In this document: in pieces, positions 18,605-26,487 of the stretch
Layout: the number at the start of each line of letters is the position of its first letter
Position numbering within the stretch: the stretch's first letter is position 1
Assembly: GCF_900078335.1 (NCBI RefSeq)
Contig: NZ_FKBR01000011.1
Coordinates: forward strand, 215,795 to 279,794
Length of the DNA stretch: 64,000 nt
Direction: 5' to 3'
From: Bordetella trematum
GTDB taxonomy: Bacteria; Pseudomonadota; Gammaproteobacteria; Burkholderiales; Burkholderiaceae_B
The notes under the pieces: model-generated
Database searches by the model: none
What the model was told of the DNA's origin: nothing
The model's input: only the letters and a program-made list of their open reading frames with translations
Made by a program: the position numbers and the translations under genes

Positions 18605-19921
18605 CTAAGGCATGCGGGCTGCAGAGCCCCGGCTCAGCCACGACAGCAAGGCATATACCAACGCCGCCACCACGAAACTGGCGGGCGCGGCCAGCGTGGC
18701 TGCCCACCCTGTGACATGCATCAGCACCAGGCCGCTGACAGCGCCTGCCAGCCAGGCCCCCAGACCGACCCGGTTGTAGGCATGGGCGCTGGCCGGCACG
18801 GCATCGGGGCCGCTCAGCATGTGCACCAGCGCCACCGCCACCCAGGCCACCACGAAGATGCCCTGATAAGCCAGGGCCTGCAGCAGATAGGAGAAAACGT
18901 CGAACAACATCAAGCCATAGGCCACCACCCCGACCAATACCGCCCATACCGTCTTGGGCCAATGCGCCACGCGCGCAAAGAACGCCTGCATATTGATCGT
19001 GGCAAGGTAATAGTTGGCCGTGTTGATGCGGGTCTGCGTGATCCACACGAACAGCAGGCCGCCCAGGCCCATGAGCTTGAACAACGCCAGCACCACCGAC
19101 ACTTCCGACAGCGGCCCGTCACCGGGAATGATGCTCACCAGATAGATGCCTGCCAGCCCATTGAGCAGAAACGTGACGAGATAGAACGGAATGCCGAAGT
19201 TGTAGCGGCTGTGATAGGCCGCATCAGCCGGGCGTCCGAAGCGGGCGTAATCGAAGGTGAACATCATGAGGATCCACACCCCCATGTAATACACAAAGAC
19301 ATCCCACCAGCCGCCCGGCTTGGCGCCCTGCGCCGGCCCCAGGGACAGCCAGGCATTGCTGTAGCCGTACTCGCGGGTGGCCAGCACGACGGCAAGCACC
19401 AGCCCCAGCAGATAGAAGGGCAGCAGTACGCCGTTGAGCTTGTCCAGCCAGCGCTGCACGCTGCCGAAGATCAGCAACACGCTGTAGATCACCACCACCA
19501 GCGCCCAGGCAGCATACGGCACCGAAGGAAAGGCATGGTGCGCCATCACGGCCATCACCGAGCCTTCGAAAACGGCATAGTAGATCGCCGTGGCGAAGAA
19601 AATCAGGGTAGCCAGCGCCGCCCCCGAGGTGCCGAACACCTGGCGCGAGAAGAGCGCCACCGACTGGCCCGTGCGGATGGCATAGCGGCTGATCACGCCG
19701 TTGATCAGGCCATAGCTGATCACCGACAGCACCATGCCGATGATGGCGTTGCGTGCGCCGTAAGTCTGCGCCAGCGTGGCACCGACCACGATGTAGAACA
19801 CCGCGCTGCAGACAGCCCACCATGCCATGGTGAGCGGGCCTCGCCCCATGCGATCGGCCTCGGCAATGGTATGCAATGAAGTGTCCGAATCGGACGAGTT
19901 GCTGCGGGTAAGGTTGGCCAT
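18605..19921 (-). CDS. NCS1-family purine/cytosine/hydantoin-type permease
   Basis: A 438-residue inner-membrane transporter with about twelve hydrophobic segments, of the nucleobase-cation-symporter-1 family (cytosine, purine, allantoin and hydantoin importers). Recognisable parts are the N-terminal RMGRGPLTMAWWAVCSAVFY, an early SYGLINGVISRYAIRTGQS loop, and TFDYARFGRPAD around the middle. It lies downstream of the pxp operon on the same strand with a 208-base gap and a hairpin between, and faces hyuBA. A role in importing the cyclic amide used by the neighbouring enzymes is the natural inference; substrate is not determined. Confidence 0.87.
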   Translation of the reverse strand: MANLTRSNSSDSDTSLHTIAEADRMGRGPLTMAWWAVCSAVFYIVVGATLAQTYGARNAIIGMVLSVISYGLINGVISRYAIRTGQSVALFSRQVFGTSGAALATLIFFATAIYYAVFEGSVMAVMAHHAFPSVPYAAWALVVVIYSVLLIFGSVQRWLDKLNGVLLPFYLLGLVLAVVLATREYGYSNAWLSLGPAQGAKPGGWWDVFVYYMGVWILMMFTFDYARFGRPADAAYHSRYNFGIPFYLVTFLLNGLAGIYLVSIIPGDGPLSEVSVVLALFKLMGLGGLLFVWITQTRINTANYYLATINMQAFFARVAHWPKTVWAVLVGVVAYGLMLFDVFSYLLQALAYQGIFVVAWVAVALVHMLSGPDAVPASAHAYNRVGLGAWLAGAVSGLVLMHVTGWAATLAAPASFVVAALVYALLSWLSRGSAARMP

Positions 19922-20095
19922 GATGGCTCTCCTGACGAGCGTGGGACAACGGGGTAAAAGCAGCGTGATAACGGAAAACTCAGGCGCCAGAAGCGCCGGC
20001 GGTCATATCGAAGACCAACACCAAACTCCCGCGGCAGGCGCACGGCCCTCCCTGGCCTGACGGCCACAAGGAATTTCTCGGTATCGGGAAGAACG

Positions 20096-20117
20096 CGGCA
20101 GGGTGGCAACCCTGCCG
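20096..20117 (-). terminator. hairpin at the end of the pxp operon
   Basis: CGGCAGGGT (20096-20104) and ACCCTGCCG (20109-20117) form a perfect 9-bp stem with a 4-base loop just past the pxpC stop. The minus-strand sequence after it is only mildly T-rich. The rest of the 19922-20129 gap holds no gene that I can support and should carry the permease promoter. Confidence 0.6.
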
Positions 20118-20129
20118 TCAGACGGGGCG

Positions 20130-21119
20130 CTAGCTGCGCAAGGCCTCACGCAGGCGCTGCAGGCGCTCGCGGTAAGCCTGCCGGGCATCCAGCGCCTCCT
20201 GCAGGGTGACGCGCTGGAAACGCGCAGTCTGGTTGGGCTGCATCTGCCCGACCTTGTCCATGTCGGCGCTGATGACGGTGCCGATCATGGCGTAGCCCCC
20301 GCCGGAGACGGCATCCCGATGCAGGATGATGGGCTCCACCCCGGCCGGCACCTGGATGGAGCCGATCGGATAGCAGGCATCGACGATATTGGAGGGATCA
20401 GCACCGGAGCCGAAGGGCTGCTCGCGCTCGCGAAAGCGCAGGGCGCGGCCCTGCTTGAAGCGATAGCCGATGCGGTCGGCCTCTGATGTGACCACCCAGC
20501 CATCTTCGTAGAACGAGGTTGCCGATTCCGGCTCCAGCCGATGGTCATAAAGCCCAGGCACCACGCGCAGCGTCTGCGACTTGGGGCAATCGACCGCCAG
20601 CGCTTGCGGCAAGCTTCGTCCTTCGCGCGCACCCGGCCCCGGCTCGCCCAGCTGCAAGGTGTCTCCGGCCGCCAGGCGCCGCCCCTGCAAGCCGCCGATC
20701 GCGCCCAAGGTATAGGTCGAACGGCTGCCCAGCACCACCGGCACGTCAATCCCGCCAGCCACCGCCAGGCAGGCCCGCGCACCGGCCTGCACGAAATCGA
20801 ACGCCAGCGTCGCACCCGCAGGCACGGCCAGCGCCACATTGCAGGCCTGGGTCACGCCGTCGATCCGGGGCACCATCGCCGCTCCCGTGACCGCAATCAG
20901 GGCGGCACGGTGAAAGCGCAGGGTCGGCCCCAGCAGCGTGCACTCCAGCACCGCGGCGTCCTCCGGGTTGCCGACCAGCAGATTGGCCGCCGCCAGCGCG
21001 TATTGATCCAGCGCCCCGGAGGGCGGGATGCCCAGGTGGTAATGACCTTGCCGGCCACGATCCTGGATGGACGTCGCCAGGCCGGGTTTGAGGACTTCGA
21101 TATGGGCTTCAAGCGGCAT
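20130..21119 (-). CDS. pxpC: 5-oxoprolinase subunit C / biotin-dependent carboxyltransferase-like
   Basis: Subunit C of the prokaryotic PxpABC 5-oxoprolinase (KipA/AHS2 family), which with PxpB and PxpA opens 5-oxoproline to glutamate using ATP. The 329-residue length is usual. Typical segments are EVLKPGLATSIQDRGRQGH at the N-terminus, PPSGALDQYALAAANLLVGN, and GGYAMIGTVISADMDKVGQ near the C-terminus. It overlaps pxpB by 11 bases. Because accC and accB lie in the same operon, the complex may be a biotin-assisted variant acting on another lactam. Confidence 0.92.
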   Translation of the reverse strand: MPLEAHIEVLKPGLATSIQDRGRQGHYHLGIPPSGALDQYALAAANLLVGNPEDAAVLECTLLGPTLRFHRAALIAVTGAAMVPRIDGVTQACNVALAVPAGATLAFDFVQAGARACLAVAGGIDVPVVLGSRSTYTLGAIGGLQGRRLAAGDTLQLGEPGPGAREGRSLPQALAVDCPKSQTLRVVPGLYDHRLEPESATSFYEDGWVVTSEADRIGYRFKQGRALRFREREQPFGSGADPSNIVDACYPIGSIQVPAGVEPIILHRDAVSGGGYAMIGTVISADMDKVGQMQPNQTARFQRVTLQEALDARQAYRERLQRLREALRS

Positions 21120-21984
21120 GGGTGGCCTCCAGCAAGCGCGCGTTGTAGGCCGCCGGCGCGGCCAGGAACTCGGACAGGGAAAACGTCACCGGGTGCACCT
21201 TCAGGCGGAAACGACCCGCTTCCACTTCGGCGACGGCGCGGTCGTACTCAGCCCGGTCGATCGGCTGGAACTTGACGATGTCGCCGGGCCGGAAGAACAC
21301 CATGGACTCGCGCAGATGCGCCTGGCGCTGCGCCGGCTCGAAGATGGGGGCGGGCGTCACGCCGAACATCTGGTAGCCGCCCGCCCCCCGCACCGAATAG
21401 ATGCAGGCAAAGCAGCCGCCATGCCCTACGGTGTGCTTGGGCGTATCGGTGCGCGGGCGCAGGTATTTGGGGACCTGCAACTGCTGCTCGCGCTCGACCA
21501 TCTGGTACATGAACGGCAGGCCGGCCACGAAGCCCACCATGGACACGAACCACGGCGAACCGGCATGGGCATCGATAAAGCCCTGCACCGAATCGTAGCC
21601 ATTGATGCGCGCGGCGTATTCCAGGTCGGTAGCCTGGGGATCCTGGTGCCGTTCGCGAAAACGCATGAGTGTCTCGTGCGTCCAGGGGTCGTTGTAAAGC
21701 ACCGGCACCTCGATCAGGCGCGTCTGCAGACTCAGCGCATCCCTCGCGGTCTGCTGCTCGATCTCCTGCAACACCTGCAGCAGTTGCTGTGGCGCGATCA
21801 TGTCCGGATCGTAGCGAACCTGATAGGACGCGTTCGCCGGGCAGATCTCCTGCACGCCGGGCAGCCGCCGCTCGCGCAGAGCGCGCGTGATGGCCATGCC
21901 CTTGAAGAAGGCCTCCAGCGACATGGCCTCGTCGATCTCGACGAACAGAAACTCGTCGCCTCCAAAGCTGTAGCGCACGCTCAT
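21109..21984 (-). CDS. pxpB: 5-oxoprolinase subunit B (KipI family)
   Basis: Partner of PxpC in the 5-oxoprolinase complex (AHS1/KipI family). It has 291 residues, longer than the roughly 220-240 of many family members. The family signature appears as GFVAGLPFMYQM, the RPRTDTPKHTVGHGG turn and SVRGAGGYQMFGVTP, followed by FRPGDIVKF. The extra length is at both ends. The start at 21984 overlaps the accC stop by 4 bases (ATGA), so the two are translationally coupled. Confidence 0.9.
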   Translation of the reverse strand: MSVRYSFGGDEFLFVEIDEAMSLEAFFKGMAITRALRERRLPGVQEICPANASYQVRYDPDMIAPQQLLQVLQEIEQQTARDALSLQTRLIEVPVLYNDPWTHETLMRFRERHQDPQATDLEYAARINGYDSVQGFIDAHAGSPWFVSMVGFVAGLPFMYQMVEREQQLQVPKYLRPRTDTPKHTVGHGGCFACIYSVRGAGGYQMFGVTPAPIFEPAQRQAHLRESMVFFRPGDIVKFQPIDRAEYDRAVAEVEAGRFRLKVHPVTFSLSEFLAAPAAYNARLLEATHAA

Positions 21985-23369
21985 GACTTGCCCTCCTGCC
22001 AGTCTCGCATCCAGGTTTCCAGGGAATTGGTATCGAACTCGCCCGCCGCCAGCATGGGCGAGGCAATCAGGGCGCGATGCAGCGCCAGGGTGCTGGGCAC
22101 GCCCTCCAGTTCAAGTTCGTCGAGCGCCCGGGCCATGCGGGCCAGGGCCTGCGGGCGGTCTTCGTCCCAGACGATCAGCTTGGCCAACAACGAGTCGTAA
22201 TAGGGCGGCACCACGCATCCCGGGTAGACCATGGAATCCACGCGCACACCTGGCCCGCCCGGCCAGCGCACCTGGCTGACCACGCCCGGGCCAGGCGCGA
22301 AGTTGCGCTGCGGGTCCTCGGCATTCAGGCGGCACTCGAGGGCCGCCCCGCGCATCGCGATGTCCTCCTGGCGCAGCCTCAGCGGTTCGCCATCGGCAAT
22401 GCGCAACATTTCGCGCACCAGATCCACGCCGGTAATGACCTCGGTGATGGGGTGCTCGACCTGAATGCGGGTGTTCATCTCGATGAAGTAGAACTCGCCG
22501 CGCGTCTCGTCATAGAGGTATTCGAGCGTGCCTGCACCGCAATAGCCCACCGCCTCGGCCAGGCGTACTGCCGACGCGCACAGGCGCGCACGCAGCTGCG
22601 GCGACAACGCAGGCGAGGGCGCCTCTTCGAGTATTTTCTGGCGCCGCCGCTGCAGCGAGCACTCGCGCTCGAACAGATGCACGGCGCGTTGCCCGTCGCC
22701 CAGTATCTGCACCTCGATATGGCGTGCACGCGGCAGATAACGCTCCAGGTAGACGCCGCCATCGCCGAAGGCGGCCGCGGCCTCGGCCTGCGCCAGTGGC
22801 ATCTGCTCGCGCAGCGCCGCCTCATCGTCGACCACCCGGATGCCGCGCCCACCGCCGCCGGCGGCAGCCTTGATCATCAGGGGATAGCCGATGGCCCTGG
22901 CGGCCTCGACGGCTTCGTCTACCGACTGCAGTACGCCCTCGGTGCCCGGTACGGTCGGCACGCCGGCCGTGTGCGCGGCGCGACGCGCCGCCGCCTTGTC
23001 CCCCATGCGCCGGATGATTCCCGCCGAGGGCCCCACAAAGACCAGGCCGGCCGCCTGCACCGCCTCGGCAAAAGCGGCATTCTCGGCCAGGAACCCGTAG
23101 CCGGGATGGATGCCCTGGGCACCGCTCTGGCTCGCCGCCTGCAGCAACGCTTCCGTGTTCAGGTAACTGCGCGTGGCATGGGCCGCACCGATATGCACCG
23201 CCTCGTCAGCCAGACGGACTGCCAGGGCGTCGCGGTCGGCATCGCTGTAGACGGCCACGCTGCGCATACCCAGCTCGCGCGCGGCCCGGATCACGCGCAG
23301 CGCGATCTCGCCCCGATTGGCCACCAGCAGCTTGCGGATGCGCTGCGGACGATAGGAAGCGACGCACAT
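21981..23369 (-). CDS. accC: biotin carboxylase
   Basis: Carboxylates protein-bound biotin with bicarbonate and ATP. The 462-residue protein has the complete fold: KLLVANRGEIALRVIRAARE at the N-terminus, the glycine-rich ATP loop AAAGGGGRGIRVV, FIEMNTRIQVEHPITE with the catalytic Glu/Asn/Arg cluster, and ALECRLNAEDP. It is a second-type paralogue dedicated to this operon, since the housekeeping accBC pair is normally elsewhere. It lies 3 bases after accB and overlaps pxpB by 4. Presence of carboxylase and carrier beside PxpABC implies a carboxylated intermediate during ring opening or a linked carboxylase; that is inference. Confidence 0.95.
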   Translation of the reverse strand: MCVASYRPQRIRKLLVANRGEIALRVIRAARELGMRSVAVYSDADRDALAVRLADEAVHIGAAHATRSYLNTEALLQAASQSGAQGIHPGYGFLAENAAFAEAVQAAGLVFVGPSAGIIRRMGDKAAARRAAHTAGVPTVPGTEGVLQSVDEAVEAARAIGYPLMIKAAAGGGGRGIRVVDDEAALREQMPLAQAEAAAAFGDGGVYLERYLPRARHIEVQILGDGQRAVHLFERECSLQRRRQKILEEAPSPALSPQLRARLCASAVRLAEAVGYCGAGTLEYLYDETRGEFYFIEMNTRIQVEHPITEVITGVDLVREMLRIADGEPLRLRQEDIAMRGAALECRLNAEDPQRNFAPGPGVVSQVRWPGGPGVRVDSMVYPGCVVPPYYDSLLAKLIVWDEDRPQALARMARALDELELEGVPSTLALHRALIASPMLAAGEFDTNSLETWMRDWQEGKS

Positions 23370-23372
23370 GCC

Positions 23373-23615
23373 TCAGCCCTCGAAACGAAGCAAGACCTGG
23401 CCTGCCTCGACCGGATCGCCATCGCTGACCAGGATCTCGCGGACCACGCCGGCGGCCTCGGCCTCGATCTGGTTGAACTGCTTCATGACTTCGACGATGC
23501 CGACGATGTCACCGACGGCCACGCGCGCCCCGACTTCGACGAAGGGCGCAGCGCCCGGGCTGGGGCTGCGATAGAAGGTGCCAGGCAAAGGGGAGGTCAG
23601 TTCATGATGCGACAT
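23373..23615 (-). CDS. accB: short biotin carboxyl carrier protein
   Basis: An 80-residue biotinyl-domain protein, only the lipoyl/biotinyl swinging domain without the proline-rich N-terminal extension of housekeeping AccB (about 150 residues). The biotin-accepting lysine is Lys45 in VEVMKQF, where the usual motif is EAMKM; the Met before Lys is kept and the one after is Gln. Start at 23615 is set by a strong AGGAGAAACCCCC. A longer frame through it is a shadow of pxpA. It lies between pxpA and accC and should serve that carboxylase. Confidence 0.9.
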   Translation of the reverse strand: MSHHELTSPLPGTFYRSPSPGAAPFVEVGARVAVGDIVGIVEVMKQFNQIEAEAAGVVREILVSDGDPVEAGQVLLRFEG

Positions 23616-23670
23616 GGGGGTTTCTCCTGGAGTCGGGTTGCCGGTGTTCAGCGGATGCATGAACCGGCGC

Positions 23671-24441
23671 TCAGGCCGCGCTGGGCGGCATGATGCGGAT
23701 GCCCGCTGCCTGCAGCGCGGCCCGCGTGGCCTGCACCAGCGCCAGCGCGCCGGGCGTGTCGCTGTGGATGCAGACCGAATCGAAATCAATCGGGATGTCC
23801 TGCCCTTCGACCGTGCGCACGCGGCCCTCGGTGCAGGCGCGCAGCACCTTGGCGGCGACCTGCCGGGGATCCAGCGCCTTGGTATAGCGCGTGAACACGA
23901 TGGAGCCGCTGGCGTCGTAGTCGCGGTCGGCGTAGAACTCGCGCACCACGGGCTGGCCCATCTCCCGGGCAACCTGGCAGGTCACGGAGTTCTCCATGCA
24001 GTAGAGATAGAGCGTGGGCTCAAGCGCCTGCAGCGTCTGCACCAGACGGCGCGACAACGTTTCATCGCTGGCCGCCAGCATGTAAAGCGCCCCATGCGGC
24101 TTGAAATGCTGCAGGCGCATGCCGTGCAGACGCGCAAACTCGCGCAGCGCCCCCAACTGGTAAACCATGTCGTTGACCAGGGCCTCCGCGCTTTCCTTCA
24201 TGTAGCGCCGTCCGAAACCCACCAGGTCGCGAAAGCCCGGATGCGCGCCGATACCCACGCCATGCTCGCGCGCCATGAGCACGGTGCGATTCATGATGTT
24301 GGGGTCGCCGGCGTGAAAGCCCGTGGCGATGTTGGCCGAACTGATCAGCGCGATGATGTCCTCATCGACGCCATCGCCGATTTTCCAAGGCCCGAAACCT
24401 TCGCCCATGTCGGAGTTCAGGTCGATGCTCGCCTTGCTCAT
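23671..24441 (-). CDS. pxpA: 5-oxoprolinase subunit A (LamB/YcsF family)
   Basis: Catalytic-type subunit of PxpABC, a LamB/YcsF-family TIM-barrel protein of 256 residues. Family marks are [12 protein letters not shown] at the N-terminus, [31 protein letters not shown] and [10 protein letters not shown], with the acid/His residues expected for metal or substrate binding. It is the first gene of the minus-strand operon pxpA-accB-accC-pxpB-pxpC. The region upstream, shared with a divergent LysR gene, holds a long palindrome, so this operon is probably LysR-controlled. Confidence 0.94.
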   Translation of the reverse strand: MSKASIDLNSDMGEGFGPWKIGDGVDEDIIALISSANIATGFHAGDPNIMNRTVLMAREHGVGIGAHPGFRDLVGFGRRYMKESAEALVNDMVYQLGALREFARLHGMRLQHFKPHGALYMLAASDETLSRRLVQTLQALEPTLYLYCMENSVTCQVAREMGQPVVREFYADRDYDASGSIVFTRYTKALDPRQVAAKVLRACTEGRVRTVEGQDIPIDFDSVCIHSDTPGALALVQATRAALQAAGIRIMPPSAA

Positions 24442-24533
24442 GAGTCATGGTCTCCTGTGAGGGCCGCACCCGGGTGGTACGACCACGGCAACCACCTTAT
24501 CCAAGCGTCCGGAGAACAAAAAGATCTTTTTTT

Positions 24534-24572
24534 GGATCACTGAATATCTGAAAAACAGATATTCAGTGATCC
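24534..24572. promoter_or_regulatory. perfect 17-bp palindrome in the pxpA-lysR divergent region
   Basis: Left arm 24534-24550 and right arm 24556-24572 are exact reverse complements over 17 bases (core CTGAATATCTG / CAGATATTCAG), separated by AAAAA. It lies 92 bases before the pxpA start and 128 before the lysR start. A neighbouring palindrome AAAAAGATCTTTTT (24518-24531) abuts it. Most likely the main operator of the divergent regulator. Confidence 0.75.
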
Positions 24573-24611
24573 CGTCGAATTCGCACGTTTTTGCCTATCT
24601 GCCTGAATATT

Positions 24612-24692
24612 AGGGATATCCCTGGCTTTCTCCGGCATGACAGCCGACTGTTTAAAAGATATTTTGAGGTCTGAATATCTATTTTTCAGATA
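24612..24692. promoter_or_regulatory. secondary operator-like motifs before lysR
   Basis: AGGGATATCCCT (24612-24623) is a perfect 12-bp palindrome. CTGAATATCT (24671-24680) followed by CAGATA (24687-24692) repeats the core of the 17-bp palindrome at 24534 and ends 8 bases before the lysR start, a place suited to autorepression. Confidence 0.5.
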
Positions 24693-24700
24693 CGGACGCC

Positions 24701-25600
24701 ATGTCGCTGACCCTCAGACAGCTCAAATACTTCGTCGCTGCAGCCGAGCTCGGGCAGATTTCCCAGGCGGCCATCCAGCTCAACATTTCCCAGTCGGCCG
24801 TGACCGCAGCGATCCGCGAGCTGGAGCAGACCGTGGGCTCGGCGCTGTTCGAGCGCGGCGCCGCCGGCGTTACGCTGACGCCCACCGGCCGGGGCTTTCT
24901 CAACCACGCCTACACCATCCTGGCCTCGGTGGACGAAGCCCTGCGCATGCCCGGCGCGGCCGAAGGCGCGCAGGGCCGGCTGCTGCTGGCGGCCTCCTAT
25001 ACCGTGATCGGCTACTTTCTGCCGTATCACCTGCATCGTCTGGCGCAGCTGCAACCGCAGCTGGACATCCAGCTGCACGAGCTCAACCGCAACGCCATCG
25101 AAGAAGGCCTGATTGCCCACCGCTACGACATGGCGGTGCTGCTGACCTCCAATGTGGTCAACCCGGATCTGGCCGTGGAGCACTTCTTCGGTTCGCCCCG
25201 GCGCCTGTGGGTGGCTGCCGGCCATCGCCTGTTGTCGCGCGACACGGTGACACTGGAGGACGTATCGCATGAACCGTTCATCATGCTGACGGTCGACGAA
25301 GCCGCCCACACGGCGCTGCGCTACTGGAGCGACACGCCGTTCCGCCCGGACGTGCGCCTGCGCACCTCGTCGGTGGAGGCGGTGCGCAGCATGGTGGCCA
25401 ATGGCAGCGGCGTGGCCGTGCTTTCTGACATGGTCTACCGCCCCTGGTCGCTGGAAGGCCGCCGCATCGAAACCATCCAGCTGAAGGATCCGATCCCGCC
25501 GATGCACATCGGACTGGCCTGGCGCAAGGGCGCCGAAATCACACCGGCCATGCAGGCCATGCGCGACTATTTCCGCCATGCCTATGCCCTGCCGCGCTAA
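24701..25600 (+). CDS. LysR-family regulator of the pxp operon
   Basis: A 299-residue LysR-type regulator. The winged helix-turn-helix is at residues 1-60 (SLTLRQLKYFVAAAELGQIS, NISQSAVTAAIRELEQ) and the effector-binding domain covers about 90-295. It is divergent from pxpA with 259 bases between the starts, the standard layout of a LysR regulator and its target. The intergenic palindromes are its likely sites. The effector may be the cyclic amide or a ring-opened product. Confidence 0.93.
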   Translation: MSLTLRQLKYFVAAAELGQISQAAIQLNISQSAVTAAIRELEQTVGSALFERGAAGVTLTPTGRGFLNHAYTILASVDEALRMPGAAEGAQGRLLLAASYTVIGYFLPYHLHRLAQLQPQLDIQLHELNRNAIEEGLIAHRYDMAVLLTSNVVNPDLAVEHFFGSPRRLWVAAGHRLLSRDTVTLEDVSHEPFIMLTVDEAAHTALRYWSDTPFRPDVRLRTSSVEAVRSMVANGSGVAVLSDMVYRPWSLEGRRIETIQLKDPIPPMHIGLAWRKGAEITPAMQAMRDYFRHAYALPR

Positions 25601-25695
25601 CCGCCCCGGGTCCGTCCCCCCTCCCTCTGGCGGGCTGATTTCCTTGCTTTGTTGTCGTACTTGTTCCACATCATGGGGGGCACCTCCGGGGCGTC

Positions 25696-25709
25696 TTGAC
25701 CCAGGTCAA
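25696..25709. promoter_or_regulatory. FNR/Anr-type site upstream of ompW
   Basis: TTGACCCAGGTCAA is a perfect dyad TTGAC-N4-GTCAA, close to the FNR/Anr consensus TTGAT-N4-ATCAA. It lies 57 bases before the ompW start, a distance compatible with activation. Oxygen-dependent control of ompW by FNR is known in enterics. Confidence 0.65.
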
Positions 25710-25765
25710 GCGCTCGGAGATAAAGCTCTGAGAACCTGTGAGACTGAAGCCCAACGGAGAAAACC

Positions 25766-26401
25766 ATGATTTCGGCATACAAGCACGGCCGCGCTTTGGC
25801 TCTTGCAACCCTGCTCGGCACGACGCTGTCCGCCCCCGCCCTGGCGCACGAAGCCGGCGACTGGCTGTTCAAGGTCGGCGCCACGCAGGTGCGCCCCAAA
25901 TCCAACAACGGCAGCGTACTCAACGGCTCGGTCAAGCTGGACGTCAACAACAACGTGCGCCCCTCGTTCACCGTGACCTACATGGCCACACGCAATGTCG
26001 GCATCGAGCTGCTGGGCGCCTGGCCCTTCGAGCATGACATCCGCGGCAGCGGCCTGGGCAAGATCGCCACCACCAAGCACCTGCCCCCGACGCTGAGCCT
26101 GCAGTGGCACTTTTTGCCGGACAGCACGGTCCAGCCCTATGTCGGCATCGGCCTGAACTACACGCACTTCTTCGACACCAAAACCAAGGGCCCGCTCAGC
26201 GCATCGAGCATGAAACTCAAGGATTCCTGGGGCCTGGCCGGGCAGGTCGGCGTGGACGTCAAGCTCAACGAGCGCTGGTTCATGAACGCCGATCTGCGCT
26301 ACATCGACATTTCCTCCAAGGTCAAGCTCGATGGCCAGTACATCGGCAAGGCCCGGATTGACCCGTGGGTCGCCACCATCGGCGTCGGCTACCGCTTCTG
26401 A
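25766..26401 (+). CDS. ompW: OmpW-family outer membrane protein
   Basis: An eight-stranded outer-membrane beta-barrel of the OmpW family, thought to pass small hydrophobic or oxidised compounds. The 211-residue precursor has a signal peptide ending at about PALA (residue 27), followed by HEAGDWLFKVGATQVRPKS, the characteristic N-terminal strand, and PYVGIGLNYTHFF. It ends in a C-terminal Phe (GVGYRF), as required for BAM-mediated insertion. Start at 25766 behind CGGAGAAAACC. It is monocistronic, and the FNR/Anr-type dyad suggests induction at low oxygen. Confidence 0.95.
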   Translation: MISAYKHGRALALATLLGTTLSAPALAHEAGDWLFKVGATQVRPKSNNGSVLNGSVKLDVNNNVRPSFTVTYMATRNVGIELLGAWPFEHDIRGSGLGKIATTKHLPPTLSLQWHFLPDSTVQPYVGIGLNYTHFFDTKTKGPLSASSMKLKDSWGLAGQVGVDVKLNERWFMNADLRYIDISSKVKLDGQYIGKARIDPWVATIGVGYRF

Positions 26402-26487
26402 AGTTTGCACGCCACGCCTGCCCGGGCGGCCAGACCGGCTCGGGCATAATGCGTGACTCTTTCCCCGCCTCCACAGGAGTCACGCAC

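Noticed and set aside
23616-23972. N-terminal extension of the biotin carrier protein
   Set aside because: It runs through pxpA in another frame, is Arg/Pro/Thr-rich, and the strong ribosome site precedes the ATG at 23615.
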